Assembly (NCBI GenBank): GCA_002633005.1
Contig: NMRA01000277.1
Location: 3,783 to 65,782 of the forward strand
From: Phoronis australis
Taxonomy: Eukaryota; Phoronida; Phoronidae
DNA: 62,000 nt
Reading direction: 5' to 3'
Under the pieces are notes generated by a model. That model saw only the letters and a list, made by a program, of their open reading frames with translations. It was not told the origin of the DNA and did not search any database. Made by a program: the position numbers and the translations under genes. Below are positions 46,644 to 59,075 of this stretch, piece by piece (position 1 is the first letter of the stretch; each line of letters opens with the position of its first letter).

Positions 46644-48614
46644 ACTTTAAACGTGTAAAGTCCCGTTTAGACATCAACTTTTGGCCCGGCGCAACTGACA
46701 TGGAGCAAATTGCGGCCATTTACACACACAACTCACTAACTGTGACAAGTTGGAAGTTGTAGGCTGGAGAGTAGAACGCATATGCGCAGGTTTACAAATG
46801 GCGGGAGTTGCAGAGACAGAGAACCCGTATGTAGGTCATTGCACAGGCGCAGTAGAGATGGTCCTTCCCGCCTTGCCCCAGTTTCGTGTTTAGACATGTG
46901 ATTGGGCAAGATGATCAAGCGCAAATTGCACTACCTCACAAACGGGTGGCAAAAGTTGGTCACCGCGGTGTCAATTTGCTCCAGGTCAGTCCTGTTTACA
47001 CACATACTTGCGCTAGAACATCTCGTTCCCTGTCAGCTGATCGGTGTCAACTTTTGCAGTGTAAAAGGCATTTATGCCACAGAGATTGAGAAGGCGACAC
47101 GCCCCATTCTATTGAGTCGGCCTACATGGCAATCCGTATTGAGAGTTTGGCAGGAGAGCGTTCCCCTGCGTTAGTTCGGCGCTACCACGTACATGAACAA
47201 CCATGCTAGTGAATGGCGGATGTTTCGCGAATAAGCACGGGAGCTAAAATAGTGTAGGCTAGCAAAATGATCCCCTCTGACTGATTGTTTGGCGAGGTTG
47301 GAATGCTGAAGTAGAAGGGGAAATTCAATGTTTTTGTTCCATAAGACAAAAATTCTCGCTGCAATTGCCCGAAAAGAGTCTAGAGTTGTGGAACGCATCC
47401 CCGATATTCGCTAGAAAGCTAAGAGATGCACATGGTCTCGCTTTCTCTCCTGAGTATACAGGGTTACTGAACTTCTCCGGTCTGACATCATGGATTCGAA
47501 ATACAAATCTAAATTAATGACAATGCTAAGCTACCCTGTAAGAAATGTTCTGAAGAAATTTCACTGAGTTTCAACATATTGGATACGTCCATGGACATAA
47601 GTTTCCTGTGACGGACGACCGTTTTGCAGCGCGTGGCATATAGGCACAACAATAATAATTCATCAAACCTAGTAATGGAATAAACGTGTTAGATTATTTG
47701 TGTAGGATTCGATTATCTATAAGTGATATCACGTACGACTTGATTAATAATATAGTTAGTGACTTATTACATAATATCTAGTAACGCAATGATGTCACGA
47801 ATAAGAAGTGTCAATGAGTTATAAACTAAGAAATAACTCCAAGGTCTAGTTGTATTTTGTTATTTCATTACCTCAATGTCTACTGTGTCTTTCCACGAAC
47901 AAAGGGTTTAAGAAGGGTAAAAGTTGCATTTCGGCTTGTTCAGCTCACTGAAACGAGAAACGATGTTAAAAATTTCCCTACAATTACAAGACTTGTTTTC
48001 TGTTACCAACAAAGAACGTACAAGCATCCAATACGCCAAGAAACGTTTCGGAAAATCGTCCATTTCATTAGGGTTTGGCTAACCCTGAAATTCGAAAATG
48101 TCTAATCGGGAATTCCATTCAAAAATAGACCAGTCACGTGGCAAAACAACGACCATCTCCGTGAGAAATCGCAGATCACCTGTTAGTATTGGCTTTTTGG
48201 TTATCTCTTGAAATATGTTTGCAGTGACAGCTAAACACGGTGAAACGCAGCTTCAAATACCATCATACTGCCTTGGTTTCATCCAGCAGTCTTTAAATTC
48301 ACCAACACATGGCCCTAATCACATGTTTGTTCTCATTTCTCCGTGATTTTCCTGCGCACACTTCGTTCAATCAATTTCCCTGAAATGACTGTTGTCAAGT
48401 ACTCGCCAAATAACTCAGGTACCACCAAAGCAACGTGTGCGAGGAGAAAATAGAAAAAATACTAAGCATGTTTTAATGATCTCTTCTACGACTGGGTTAT
48501 CCGTCAAGTGATTTGCCAAGCGGTATATTCTTGCACTTACGCAACAATATTGGCTTAATTTATATCAGTGTTAATACTTTTAGAAATATGCACAAATCCA
48601 ATTAAAGGGTCATT
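46644..48614. other. Intergenic region, probable repeat debris
   Basis: The part at 46660-47100 has further words shared with the element to its left (CAACTTTTG, CAAATTG) in both orientations, suggesting nested miniature elements. From about 47200 nothing is recognised. Confidence 0.4.
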
Positions 48615-49215
48615 AAAGACTGTACGTATGAAGAACGTATTTTGGGGGATTGTTGTTAGATGTGATAGACATCTTGACGTTATTAGCTTTGACTAGGGCT
48701 ATAAAACAACATGATTCATTGTATTTTTGTGTTTTTACCATTACAAATTACCCATTCTCACCGTTAACTGCCAGACATTCGCTGATTTTACCTTTTAAAT
48801 ACGCTTAAAATACTTTGCAACATTTGTCGAGTGTGATCTAGTTCCGCCAGCAGAGCGTTAGACTGTGGCCGCTAGGGTTGCAGGTTCGAATGCGCGCTGA
48901 GGCTGATCTCTGAAATCATTTTTCTCGCCAATAAGATCAGCCTCAACACGCAATCGAACCTGTAACCCCGTGGTCGCAAGCTAACCCTCTGCTGGAAGAG
49001 CTAAAATCCCATTCGATAAACTGCACAGCATTTTACGGTACGCGTATTTAGCTGGTAGTCACCGGCTCTGATTTCACCGAATGTCTGGCAGATAACCACT
49101 TGTAATAAAACCAAACAGCGAAACAAATTTTGTTATTCTATAGCTCTGGTCAAAGCCAATAACTGCAAGTAGTCTCATCCCCTTCCACAATAATCCCTTT
49201 ATCGGCCGTAAAACC
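48615..49215. mobile_element. Long palindromic (foldback) element
   Basis: Two diverged arms of roughly 280 bp face each other about 48906-48933. Paired landmarks are GTTATTAGCTTTGAC / GTCAAAGCCAATAAC, CTGCCAGACATTCG / CGAATGTCTGGCAG and GAGGCTGATCT / AGATCAGCCTC. The inner arm contains a tRNA-like phrase, GCAGGTTCGAATGCG. A single-arm relative is at 55915-56185. Outer ends are approximate. Confidence 0.7.
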
Positions 49216-50407
49216 GATAATATCAGTTTAGCCTACAGGTATCAATGTCGGATTAATAGACAGTCTTCACTTATCCACTGTGTTTAGCAACTTCCCGACC
49301 GATTTGCACTCTACAAATAGCAACATCAACTTAGCGAGACTATAACTTACGAAAGAAGAGGTGACGTAATGAAAGATTTACTTACACCTACATAAATGAA
49401 AAATAACCTCTTCCCAGATGGCGGAAGTAATTATTCTTCGTTCATGTTTTGTAAACACAAACCGATTATTCTGCTGGTGTTTTTTTACTACTTTTAGGAT
49501 TTTCCGTGGATGCTGCATTGACTAGTACCCGTTGTCTGCCCAAAGGACGCATTTGCATCTTATTGTCTGAACTTGAGAAAAACAAATGATGTCAACCGAT
49601 GTTTCCATTCTCGCAAACCAGTTCCCCTGGATAAATCATGAGATTCTTGATATCCTCAACACGCCACGTTTGCATAAGATTAATTCCATCTCGGCGGTTT
49701 GTCAAGTTTAAAACGCGTATACTTATACGGATCAACTAATTAGCTGAAACTGCCTTTTGGAGATCGATTCGGCATAATTCAAAACGAAGAAAACACATTT
49801 ATCTAAAGTGTGTGGTATTTCATTTCATTTCACTTGCACTTTTAAAAGCTTGCCATTTGCCTTTTTTCCACTTTTCTGCTTTATGATCTAAATAAAGTAA
49901 AGAGCAATAAATCAGTTTGCTTTGTTTGCATACGTCAACCCACATTCGTTGGCACTGAACTGATTTCAATTAGTCGGTGTTGATTAACGATTGCATGTGA
50001 AGTGCGATCGACAACGTGTAAGATGGTGACAAAATAATTTTACACAGTCTTAACAATGATTGATTACTCGTGGCGAATTTCGACTCGTTTATCGCGGTCG
50101 CTGTTATTTCCGCTGATCACACCCACCCACAGACATCATTTAATTTTGCGAAAGTGAACAAATCACCACTGGCAATGACACAAAGATTTTTTGTGCGCCA
50201 TATCAAAATTCACAATAATATAATCATCCACTGCACAAAGAAATTTAGGTAAACCAAAGCTTAGAAATTAGGTATCATTGAATTCAAATTATACATTTGA
50301 ACTTTCTAAAGAAGAAACTTCTAGTTAGATTATCCACAACAACTAAACTTATTTCACAATAGTCACAAAATAACATGGAGTCCATATAGTGGAACGCTGC
50401 GCCACAT
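49216..50407. other. Intergenic region, nothing recognised
   Basis: AT-rich sequence without long ORFs or clear repeats. Confidence 0.5.
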
Positions 50408-50920
50408 TCTTAAAACTGGCGCGCTTTTGAGGACAAATTGTGTATTCTTATGTAACGCCATTTGAGCCAAGTCGGTGACCCTTTGATTTTTCGTATTTCA
50501 AAGACGGGCATCTAGCTAATACATAAAAATAACAACGTAACTGTTTGCGTAGAAGCAAAAACTTTAAGAATTGCGGTAATCAAAATCCAGAAACAACGTT
50601 ACGACTTATGCTGACGTAAGAAAATCAATAGAGAAATATAATTAAAGCCGTCAAAACATGAAACTAACATCATGCAACGAAATCAACCCGTCTTCAAAAG
50701 GATTCTAATCATTTATTTAGAGAAGGATGGGTTTTCAGTAACCCACGTAAATTTTACATTTGCATAGGTGCCTCTGGGTCTGTAACGGAAAAAAACCAAT
50801 TCAGCGCCTCCACATGTTTTTGCAGATTTATAGTAGGCAAAGACCTAAATACAAGAATGGAAAAAATCAACAATGAATTAACACTGTGCCGAACCCCCTT
50901 AAAATTGCATTTCCACTTAT
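50408..50920. repeat. Dispersed repeat, copy A
   Basis: It is collinear with 59447-59975. Shared phrases include TGTAGAAGC/CGTAGAAGC, GACGTAAGAAAAT, ACTAACATC.TGCAACGAAA, TTTCAGTAACC and CTGTAACGGAAAA. The type of element is unknown. Confidence 0.7.
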
Positions 50921-50939
50921 TAACGGGGGCTATAAACCA

Positions 50940-51110
50940 GCGTCCGTCAAAGAAACTCATTTTGGTAGAGACCACTCACCGCTATAAAACTGATTCCAAT
51001 TTGCTCCTAACTCAGACGAAAAGTGGTTTCTAGGGCTTGGAAAAAACGGCGGTTCGTTAATACTTGAGCCCGTGCTCAGCGCATAAAATGATTGACAGGT
51101 CATCTCTAAA
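50940..51110. repeat. Dispersed repeat fragment
   Basis: GCTATAAAACTGATTCCAAT with CTCAGACGAAAAGTGGTTTCT parallels 34975-35025, and GCGCATAAAATGA parallels 60398-60410. Confidence 0.45.
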
Positions 51111-51478
51111 TTCCAGCTGAGTGCCGAAACCCATCGCAGCAAAGAAAATTTAAAATCCAATTGGCAGTCTTAATTAGAGTATTTCTGTTATGCATATCAA
51201 TAAACAGTTGCAAACAAGTGCTGCTTTAAACGGAACAGTCACTGACCAGTTAGCAATCATCCACTCGATATTCACAAGTACATCACAGCTCACAACCGAG
51301 ATATTTTGATAAAACGCCAACGGTAAACACCGATAACAAATCGCATTGATATTTTTGCAAGAGCCTCATCGCAAATATTATTGAACGAGACTGGAGAATT
51401 CACGATCAATGGTGAAGTCAACAATACAGCCGACCTACTGCATTGGACATAACCACAGCCTCGGACACTGGGAAATGA

Positions 51479-51498
51479 ATATATATATATATATATAT
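51479..51498. repeat. (AT)n microsatellite
   Basis: Ten AT dinucleotides. Confidence 0.95.
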
Positions 51499-54473
51499 TG
51501 TGTTCTAGATCATCGACCGCCTTACCTAATTACCTCATTGACGTAATACATTCTCCCACGTGACTGCCACGGTTGACCCCAAGCTTTTGTTTCGGAAATG
51601 TGATTCAGCAATTCCCGTGCTTCGGTATTCCCAATTCGTGTTGAACAAAGATACATATATGCAACATTTTTGTAAACCAATTACCCAAACCATTCGCCGT
51701 AATTTGACAAATGGAACATCATTTGATACTCACATTTGGTCCAACACGCCAAATCTGAGTGATTCACCTACAGTGTATGCATAGCCGAAAGGATATACGA
51801 CAGCGAATGTCCGTCATTTTAAGATTGGACAGTAGATGTCGTTGAAACTCAAGTTTCACCAAATAGACTGAGATACAGAGATAGTAAATGGGCGAGTGAT
51901 TGACCAATGCACAGTTAGCAACTAAGCAGACAATTAGCCCTCACTTAAGGCCTCTTCATACACTCCCATTAGTAGACATAAACGATTTTGTAATCGACAG
52001 TCAGTATACAACTACTTGGTGTGTGTTGACGAGTGTTCCGACTCGACTTTTCGAGCTAAAATGTCGGAATACGATTTGTCGGTTGAAATAAAGCTGTCTG
52101 ATATTGTTCCGGTTTTCATTTGACACGGGAGAGTACTACTTTTGAACAAATGTCTACGCACGACGACGTCATTGCAAAAAATCGAAGTGTGCAGAAGGGC
52201 TTTGGACAATGTAAATCCATTCATGACTAACTAGTGCCTGCAGACATCAATTTATGTAGGGCGCATCTGGCTAATAAAAATAATCAACTTCCATAAGACA
52301 GTATAATGACAACACACCTTTAAGAAGAGTGAAGAACTCAGTTTTCTACGGTATCTGATTACCGCTTCGTACTTTGTTAAATTTCTTCGAACATTTCCTA
52401 AAATGTAAAAGTTTTAAAACACAATACTCTACATTTTTAAATACTTGGTGCCTGAAGGTTTGCAGTCACCACAAGACGCCACTGAAGAATATTTTAGCAT
52501 TTCACCCTATCAAAAGTACTTTAAACCTTCAAACCTGGATTGTGTCAAACTATAGTATCGTGGACTGTGTTCCATGGACCCAACAATTGTGCCAAAACAT
52601 ATGAGCATGCAAGATTTTGTGTGACATCACCATATGTTACCAGCGAAACACGCGATCACACTAGCTTTTCTCGCAAGTCTCTATGATAAATGGAACGCAG
52701 CCCAGGGTGTCTCAAATTCTGACCATTTCAGTTCCGATTTTTACTAAGCGGACTGGTTGGGTTTCCAATGATGGCCTCAGCTACTCCGTAAGCTCGGTGT
52801 ACACAGTCTGATTCTCAAATACGAATCACGAACCAGAAAAACACCTTCACGGAAGTCAGTTGTTCCCACACGTGCTGGCGCTTTTGCACCGGTTTCGGTG
52901 ATACAAAGTTTTCACTAAATTTTTGTTGTTCCATATTAAATGATGTTGACAAACTTATCCTTGAGTGACAATATAAACATTCTATCTTCTTCGCACATGT
53001 CATTCACAAAAAAGCACAGAGAATATGCCGTTTCGTAACGGCGCTTATCGCTGACAACGCACAATCCACAGTTCACGGGTGATGACTCCACGCCGGATGC
53101 AAATTACGTCCAACAGTTCTCTGTCAACGAAACTCTCAGCGGGTTGTCACAACAGCCAAATCCTGTGCACAAGTGTGGCGTCTGGAATCTGGCGTAATTT
53201 GTACCGAGCGCATGGATTCAAAATGGCACAACCAGGATTGTCGTCCAAAATACAGAATTGCGGGCTAACATTGCGAACGGACTTTGCGAATTAATCCATT
53301 TTATGATGAAAAGCACAAGCACGACATTTTGCTTTACTATGCTTTGCACTGACTACCAAAGACAACGTTTTCATATTGTAATTGCACGTGGCTGTTATCT
53401 ATAGCCCGTGTATGTTTTGTTTGCAGATAGGTTACGTGTGTCCAGACGAAGCCGTTGTGCGTGCTACACTGCACGCTTTTGTGAAAAAGAGATACTGTAT
53501 ACAACTGAGGGTTTGTGCATGTCCGATTTTACTGATAAAAAACTATTACTGGTTTCGACTGGCTCAGCCAAATACCTTATCGGGACAATTTGTGACTACA
53601 CAAACTACGGATTTTTGCCGAATCAATAAAGTGGTTTAGCTCGACTTGGTGGTTCACGAAACTTGCGGGAACTAAATGATATTTCATGACAACCATTTTC
53701 TTGAGTAGTTGGTTTATTCTAGCTTTATTAAACTTTCCAAGTCCTTCTTGGAGATTTCTCGACTCTCGGCCATTTTTGAGTCAGTCACCTGAGGAGTCCA
53801 CATGCACCTGTGGAGAACAGCTGTCAACCCTTTCATACGACAGTCAGCTATCAGCCTGATGTTGCATTTTACACGAGTCGGTTTCTGGGACTGTTTGGAA
53901 TGGAAGTTTCAAGACGTGGCACATACGAGTGTGAGTGCATTGCAAAACATTTATCTACGGGCTCGACGGAGAAATTAGTCTCGAATTACCCGTGTGTATG
54001 CCTATTTGTTGCTTGATCGACGTAGTCGTTTTCGTAGCCTAGGTACCATGCGTCCGCGAGTCTAGATTTTACTGCGTACGACAAATCATTCGAGATAACT
54101 GCCAGTAAGTTTTCACAGATGACCGCGTGAAGGGAGGCAGTAACAATACTTTACCTTGCGGCGAGCCACAGATGCCCTCATTCAGGAATCCCACTCATCG
54201 GCCGTGTACAAAATCTAATGAGGTAACCAGGGTGCATACAATAATTATATGCCGTAAATGATTCTGAAACATGGAATCCAAAATTTTGGGTCGTACCCCC
54301 GTCCAACATTCCGCCAGGCGGTGCCTGCGTGGCCATTCAGTTGAAAGGACCGAGTATCGTGAACTGTGATCTGCTTCGGCAATATAGGCTGCTGACTGAC
54401 AGTCACCGTCAGTAAAGTCAAATCAAACATATGCACATCTGCCGACGCGCGCTTACTGCTGTGACACAAAGGC
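51499..54473. other. Intergenic region, no gene recognised
   Basis: Short ORFs (for example 53382-53639, + strand) show no known domain or convincing splice context. Confidence 0.5.
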
Positions 54474-54582
54474 GGATTTAATGGGGCGGACAAATGTACG
54501 AGGGATGCAGTTGCTCAGGTTGTCGCGAACATTGTCGTTCGTAGTCGGGTACCTCCAGCGACATCCTAGATCCGCCTGTATG
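54474..54582. mobile_element. hAT-like miniature element, copy 4
   Basis: About 110 bp with ends AGGCGGATTTAATGGGGC and CATCCTAGATCCGCCT, the same termini type as the copies in NAGK introns. Confidence 0.5.
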
Positions 54583-54720
54583 ATATTACCACAGGGGTTT
54601 GTCATGGTAAAACTTAGCACTGTTCTTCAATACAAAAATTGAATTTCTTTTATCGAACTTCCAACACGTAATTGTGAAAATAAGACAAAGACCCTACGCG
54701 AAATTCCTTTTTAAATCACC

Positions 54721-55126
54721 TGGGCCCGGTCTCCAATCTTTTTACTCGAAATAGAACTCCAAATTAGGTTAGGCATTTTCTACTCTACTTTTGGGCGAAC
54801 TCAAGATAAGTGTCTATTATTCTATGCTCGAGTACACAATAACTTACGTAGATAATTTATTGCCCTTAGTTCACAGTTTGTAAACCCAATATTAAAGCAA
54901 TAAGTTCGAGTTTGAACTCGAAATTTCGAGTTTTTACTCGAGTTTGTAGCACGAATATAAGGGTCTTCAAGGGCAAACTTGAACTAGAAACTCCTATGCA
55001 TAAACTATAATGTATTCGAGCACAGTCTGATAACCAATTATCTTAAGTTCGCACAAAAGGAGCAGAGAAATTGCCAAACATAGTTTCGAGTTCGTTTCGA
55101 GTATAAAGATTAGAAACCGGGCCCTG
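54721..55126. mobile_element. 405-bp TIR element, copy B
   Basis: It starts GGGCCCGGTCTCCAATCTTT and ends GAAACCGGGCCC. It is the inverse of 29476-29879 with only scattered differences, so both insertions are probably recent. Confidence 0.8.
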
Positions 55127-55914
55127 GGCTCAGTTGCATAAAATGTATACGCCGTATAGCAGCAATGACGTCGCATAATCGTGCGCCACGTTGTTATTGT
55201 TGAACAATGCACCTGACGCCATGCAACAATTATGCAACCCAGTCCTGATGGTTTTTATCCCTCGTAGAAGCCACATGCGCGGAGGGACGCGCGCAAACTC
55301 AGTTGCCAACATTTCCATTGTCACTGACCGTTCACAAATAATAGTCCAGTTCTCAGTAATGATGACTGAATTACATAAAATGGTGCGTAACAACAAGTAT
55401 GAAACGTAAAGCAAAGCCAACTCAAAACGAAATGTTCCAGTTAAGATTCACATTTACACTTTTGTCAACGTTATCAAACATGGAGTAGAATGGAAACGCA
55501 ATTTACCAAAGCAAACCGCACATCTTACAAAGACATATACCTTTTCATAGGTAATAGCATTCGACACGCACATTCACCGAATTCGTTGAGGGGTGAAACT
55601 ATTTGTTTTTGCGCCCGTTGGAATTTTGAACAGATTTTTTGTTAGCACACGCGAACTACACACGAAACATTAACATAGTTTATGAATTCCTGCGGCTCTA
55701 TGATGATGCCCTGCAACTGCTTTTACTTGTGGCTGACTGATTAAACCAGAAACTGACATTTTTCAAAATCTCGTTTAATAGGTTGAGCGACTGGCGTTTA
55801 AATCCCGAAAAGAATATTTGATCAGTACAGACAATTGCGATTTTACGCCGGGTTAACAAAGCAGGAAAGTTTAAAGAAACAACTGTAGGTGTGTTGGTTT
55901 AATCAGATATTCCC
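55127..55914. other. Intergenic region, nothing recognised
   Basis: Two overlapping ORFs on opposite strands near 55130-55420 have no known domain. Confidence 0.45.
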
Positions 55915-56185
55915 ATTTTCGTTTTACGGCCTAAAAAGCATTTTGGAGATTGTTGTTGGACGGAATAGACTTTTTGGAGCTATTAACTTTGACGAGAGCT
56001 ATAAAACTATGGAATTCTTTGTATTTGGGGTTTTATTACACATAGCCCATTCTTGCCGTGCTCTCCCTGACATTAGCTAAAATCAACCGAGGGGGGTTTA
56101 TTTACATGTAGCATCCCAAAGCGGAGCATTTAAATTCGCGCTAAGGTTGTTCTCTGAAAACCAATTTTCGCACCGGTAATGTCAA
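55915..56185. repeat. Half copy of the palindromic element
   Basis: It is collinear with one arm of 48615-49215: GGAGATTGTTGTTGGA, GAGCTATTAACTTTGAC, GAGCTATAAAAC, CCCATTCTTGCCG, TTCGCGCTAAGG and CTCTGAAAACCAATTTTCGC. Confidence 0.65.
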
Positions 56186-57741
56186 ATTGAAATGTTTTTA
56201 GAAATGATTGCAGTGGTTGTGACTATATCATCGTATGCTAGTAAACATTATTAAAATGTTTTGTTAGACATGAAAGTTGAACATTAAAATGAAGCATGAA
56301 TGTTTTGGTGGAAGAATAAAACCTGAAGGCCCGTCGTTCATAATGTGGCCATATGATAATGTTGGAGGACAAATATGGCGGGCCAGCATCAGTGTGATTC
56401 AGTCACAAGTGTTCTTCACCGACGTCCGGAAACTGGATTTAGGCGATAATGACAGCCATGTAAAATAACCACAATAAAATACAAAACTAAATCAAAACCG
56501 AAGACAATTGACCTAAATATAGTTTGAAGAAATTGACAATAATTCACGGGTTTGTAAAAGAAGGTATGGTAGACTAAAATGATACGTCCTCAATGTTTTG
56601 TCGATTTCGCTCAAAACTGGTTTTACCATCTGCTGTTGCACGACTAGAAAATAAATACAAACACAATGCAGACAACACACAGTGTCGCGAAAGTTGATCT
56701 TGTGCTTCAACATGGTTTATGAACACAAGGGGCAGGGGGCGTTGCTCCGAAAAGTAAACTCCCCCGAGTGAACTGAGACGGTTACCAACGCAGTCGATTT
56801 GCTTCGCTGGCTTTGGGTCTTTGGTCATTCGGAGCAGAAAATTCACCCTACGTGAATGCCCAGATGGGAATATTTTGATAAAATCAGAGCTCGAGTTGCT
56901 AAAACCCTGTTAAATTAAGCACAAACCTTAATCAACTTTTCTATTTTCAAAACTAGTTCAACAGGAATTGAAACTCTCTCACTGGGGATTCCAGACATAT
57001 CTACCAATTCTCGAGTCTGCAAAAAACTAGTTTCTTTTCATAACTAATATTGAAGTTACACTTGACGCGTCGCGCCACGTGTCCCTAAACCACCTAACTA
57101 TACTGCCAGCGTTGATTGCGTTTCCTCAAGTTACAACTTCATTAACTGTGGAAAGGAAAACTCCCGGATGACTGACGTAGATCGTTTCATTCCTCCTTCT
57201 TTCTACAAGCCCACTGAATCTCTATTCTAATTATACCACGGCAGGGCATTGCCAATGATAAACCTCAAACCCACGGAATGGCAAAGCTTACTGCAACTTT
57301 TCTTAATCAGTGAGTATTTACAAAACATCTTCGGCAACAGTCAATTGGCTTTCATAAGCTACGTCGGATGTATTGACTTTACCACATGCGCTTACGATTA
57401 TGTGGATCTGTGCCTACTTGTACATGAATAAACTATGCGTAGCCTACTTTTGGATATCAAGGGTGTCCTAATCAGTTTGTCAAAAAGTTGTAAAGTAGCT
57501 GTTATTTCAAATGAAAGATTATTTAATTTGAAAAATGTAAATTTTGCGCTTAGGTTTCTTTATTTTGGCATTTTAAACTAGCGTGCGACATCAAAATTTC
57601 ACTTTCATATCACAATAAACAATAGGCAGGCCCGAGGGTAGACTTTCGCTGTGATTTCCATAGTTTGAATTGATTAAGTACTTTTCTTAGATTGTTCTCA
57701 TCAGCTGTAGTTTTTGTATACTACAATTTCAACAATAAAAC
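56186..57741. other. Intergenic region, nothing recognised
   Basis: AT-rich sequence with short ORFs only. Confidence 0.45.
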
Positions 57742-58008
57742 TTAAAGGCGAAGGCAACCTTTTTCCATGTCGTTTTGAGCTAAAATTAGGTTGGTTGGTT
57801 ATCCTAGACATATTTTCCACTTAATTACAGCTTTTCGTAATTTTATTAATCACTCGTCCGCTACTCCGGAAGTGACGTTTTAGGAAGCAAGCATTTCGCG
57901 CCAATTTCTTTTCATATAGTCTGACTGAGAGCTGCCGAGTCAGTCATTGTTCTACCTCGGTTGTGTTGAGTTCCGTCGTCGTTTGCTTTCATTTACTAGT
58001 CAGTCAAC

Positions 58009-58748
58009 ATGCCACACTGTTGTTGCGTACCAGGATGTACTAATTATCGGCTCACGCGCGCTTTGGGAGTACCTTTGCATCGCTTTCCGATGGATGACAA
58101 ACTTCGCCGTACTCGGCTTGGCTCGTTCATGTTCGCGTTACCCGTCCACGCAACGTACAAAGCATTGGAGAATTACCGTGTGTGTGACAAGCACTTTCTG
58201 CCGTCCGATTACGAAAGGGATTTGTACGCTGAACTGATGAAGGTCCCTGCGAAACAACGTCTGTGTTGATTCCCGGCAGTGCCCGTCGCCACCCACGACA
58301 AGTGCGTTTTTGAAGCGAGAAGCTCGCGAGCTGTGGCCAGTACAGTGACTGGAGTCAGTGGAGGCACTTCGTCTACTGTCACCCGTGCCTCCGAACGTAC
58401 CCCAGAGCGTGCAATTCCTAAAACCAGTAGTGATTCGCCCTGTGCTGTTTTCTCCAGCCCAGAGCCTCTAAGCAGCCCTGCAGCGATATTGAGTAGCGGG
58501 AGGGATTACAGGCTCAGTTCGACACCCAGTGAAGAGGACAGTTCGTCGTCCAGTGAACAGATCGGTGAGCCAAACTTTGATAAGTTTACTGTGGACTGGT
58601 CTAAAGTGTTGAAGCTATTTAAAAGGTGCCAGGTGTGTGGCGAGGGAGTCACACGACACGGTGTAAGCAGTTTGGGTGCTCAGGTCACCATCCAGTGGGA
58701 GTGTGTCGCGGGACACTCTGGCAAGTGGGACAGTTGTTCCTCTGTCCG
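58009..58748 (+). pseudogene. THAP zinc-finger transposase N-terminus, broken
   Basis: 58009-58269 reads a nearly complete THAP domain: MPHCCCVPGC (first zinc ligands), LHRFPMDD, then VCDKHFLPSDYE (C..H ligands, about residues 64-67). The usual tryptophan after LRRT is arginine here, and a TGA follows KQRLC. In a second frame, 58279 onward, comes a Ser/Thr-rich linker (SSTPSEEDSSSSSEQ), a CQVCGEG pair and WECVAGHSGKWDS, a C..GH...W.S pattern I associate with THAP transposases. A small deletion separates the two frames. THAP domains bind DNA, here presumably the element ends. Confidence 0.78.
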
Positions 58749-58750
58749 TG

Positions 58751-59075
58751 GTATGCCGGAGGTCCACTTAACCATATCCAGTAGTGGCTTGGCCTCGTCG
58801 AACTCTGAACAGCACAAGCATTCCACTGAGGTAGGCATAACAACGCACACAGTGCATTTGCACCAAGATGTGTCACCACGTCTGTCCTCAGTAGCCGCCT
58901 CGTTTCTCTCAACAGCTGCCTGTGCCTGTGCGTACTCTGCCTCGTTATACTCGGGCTCAAACATGTACCCACCCACTGAATGTCCTTGAAAAAAATCCTC
59001 GTCACCACTGCTGTGAACAAGGTCTCCGTCACTCACACTACTGTCACTGTGATACGGGTCACCGACTCCAGCCAT
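58751..59075 (-). CDS. P2X7-ballast-like Cys-rich protein in a transposon (partial)
   Basis: From ATG 59075 the product starts MAGVGDPYHSD, has an acidic stretch, a GYMFEPEYNEAEYA segment (36-49), then W71-C72-K-C74-T-V-C77-V-V-M-P-T-S-V-E-C86-L-C88-C89-S-E. This WCxCxxCxxMPTxxECxCCxE pattern is the signature of the cytosolic zinc-binding 'ballast' domain at the C-terminus of P2X7 receptors, also found in stand-alone invertebrate proteins. No channel part is present. The frame stays open past the domain into inverted THAP-gene sequence, so the natural C-terminus is probably lost. Its role is unknown. Confidence 0.65.

Noticed and set aside
48838-49003. A pair of tRNA genes or a SINE pair
   Set aside because: B-box-like phrases exist, but the homology extends far beyond them into a larger palindrome, and cloverleaf pairing is not evident.
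53382-53639. Possible exon with a Cys-rich 85-codon ORF
   Set aside because: No family resemblance and no partner exons found nearby.
58680-58750. Extension of the ballast-like ORF into its last part
   Set aside because: This part is the antisense of the THAP gene segment, so it is a junction artefact and not native C-terminus.
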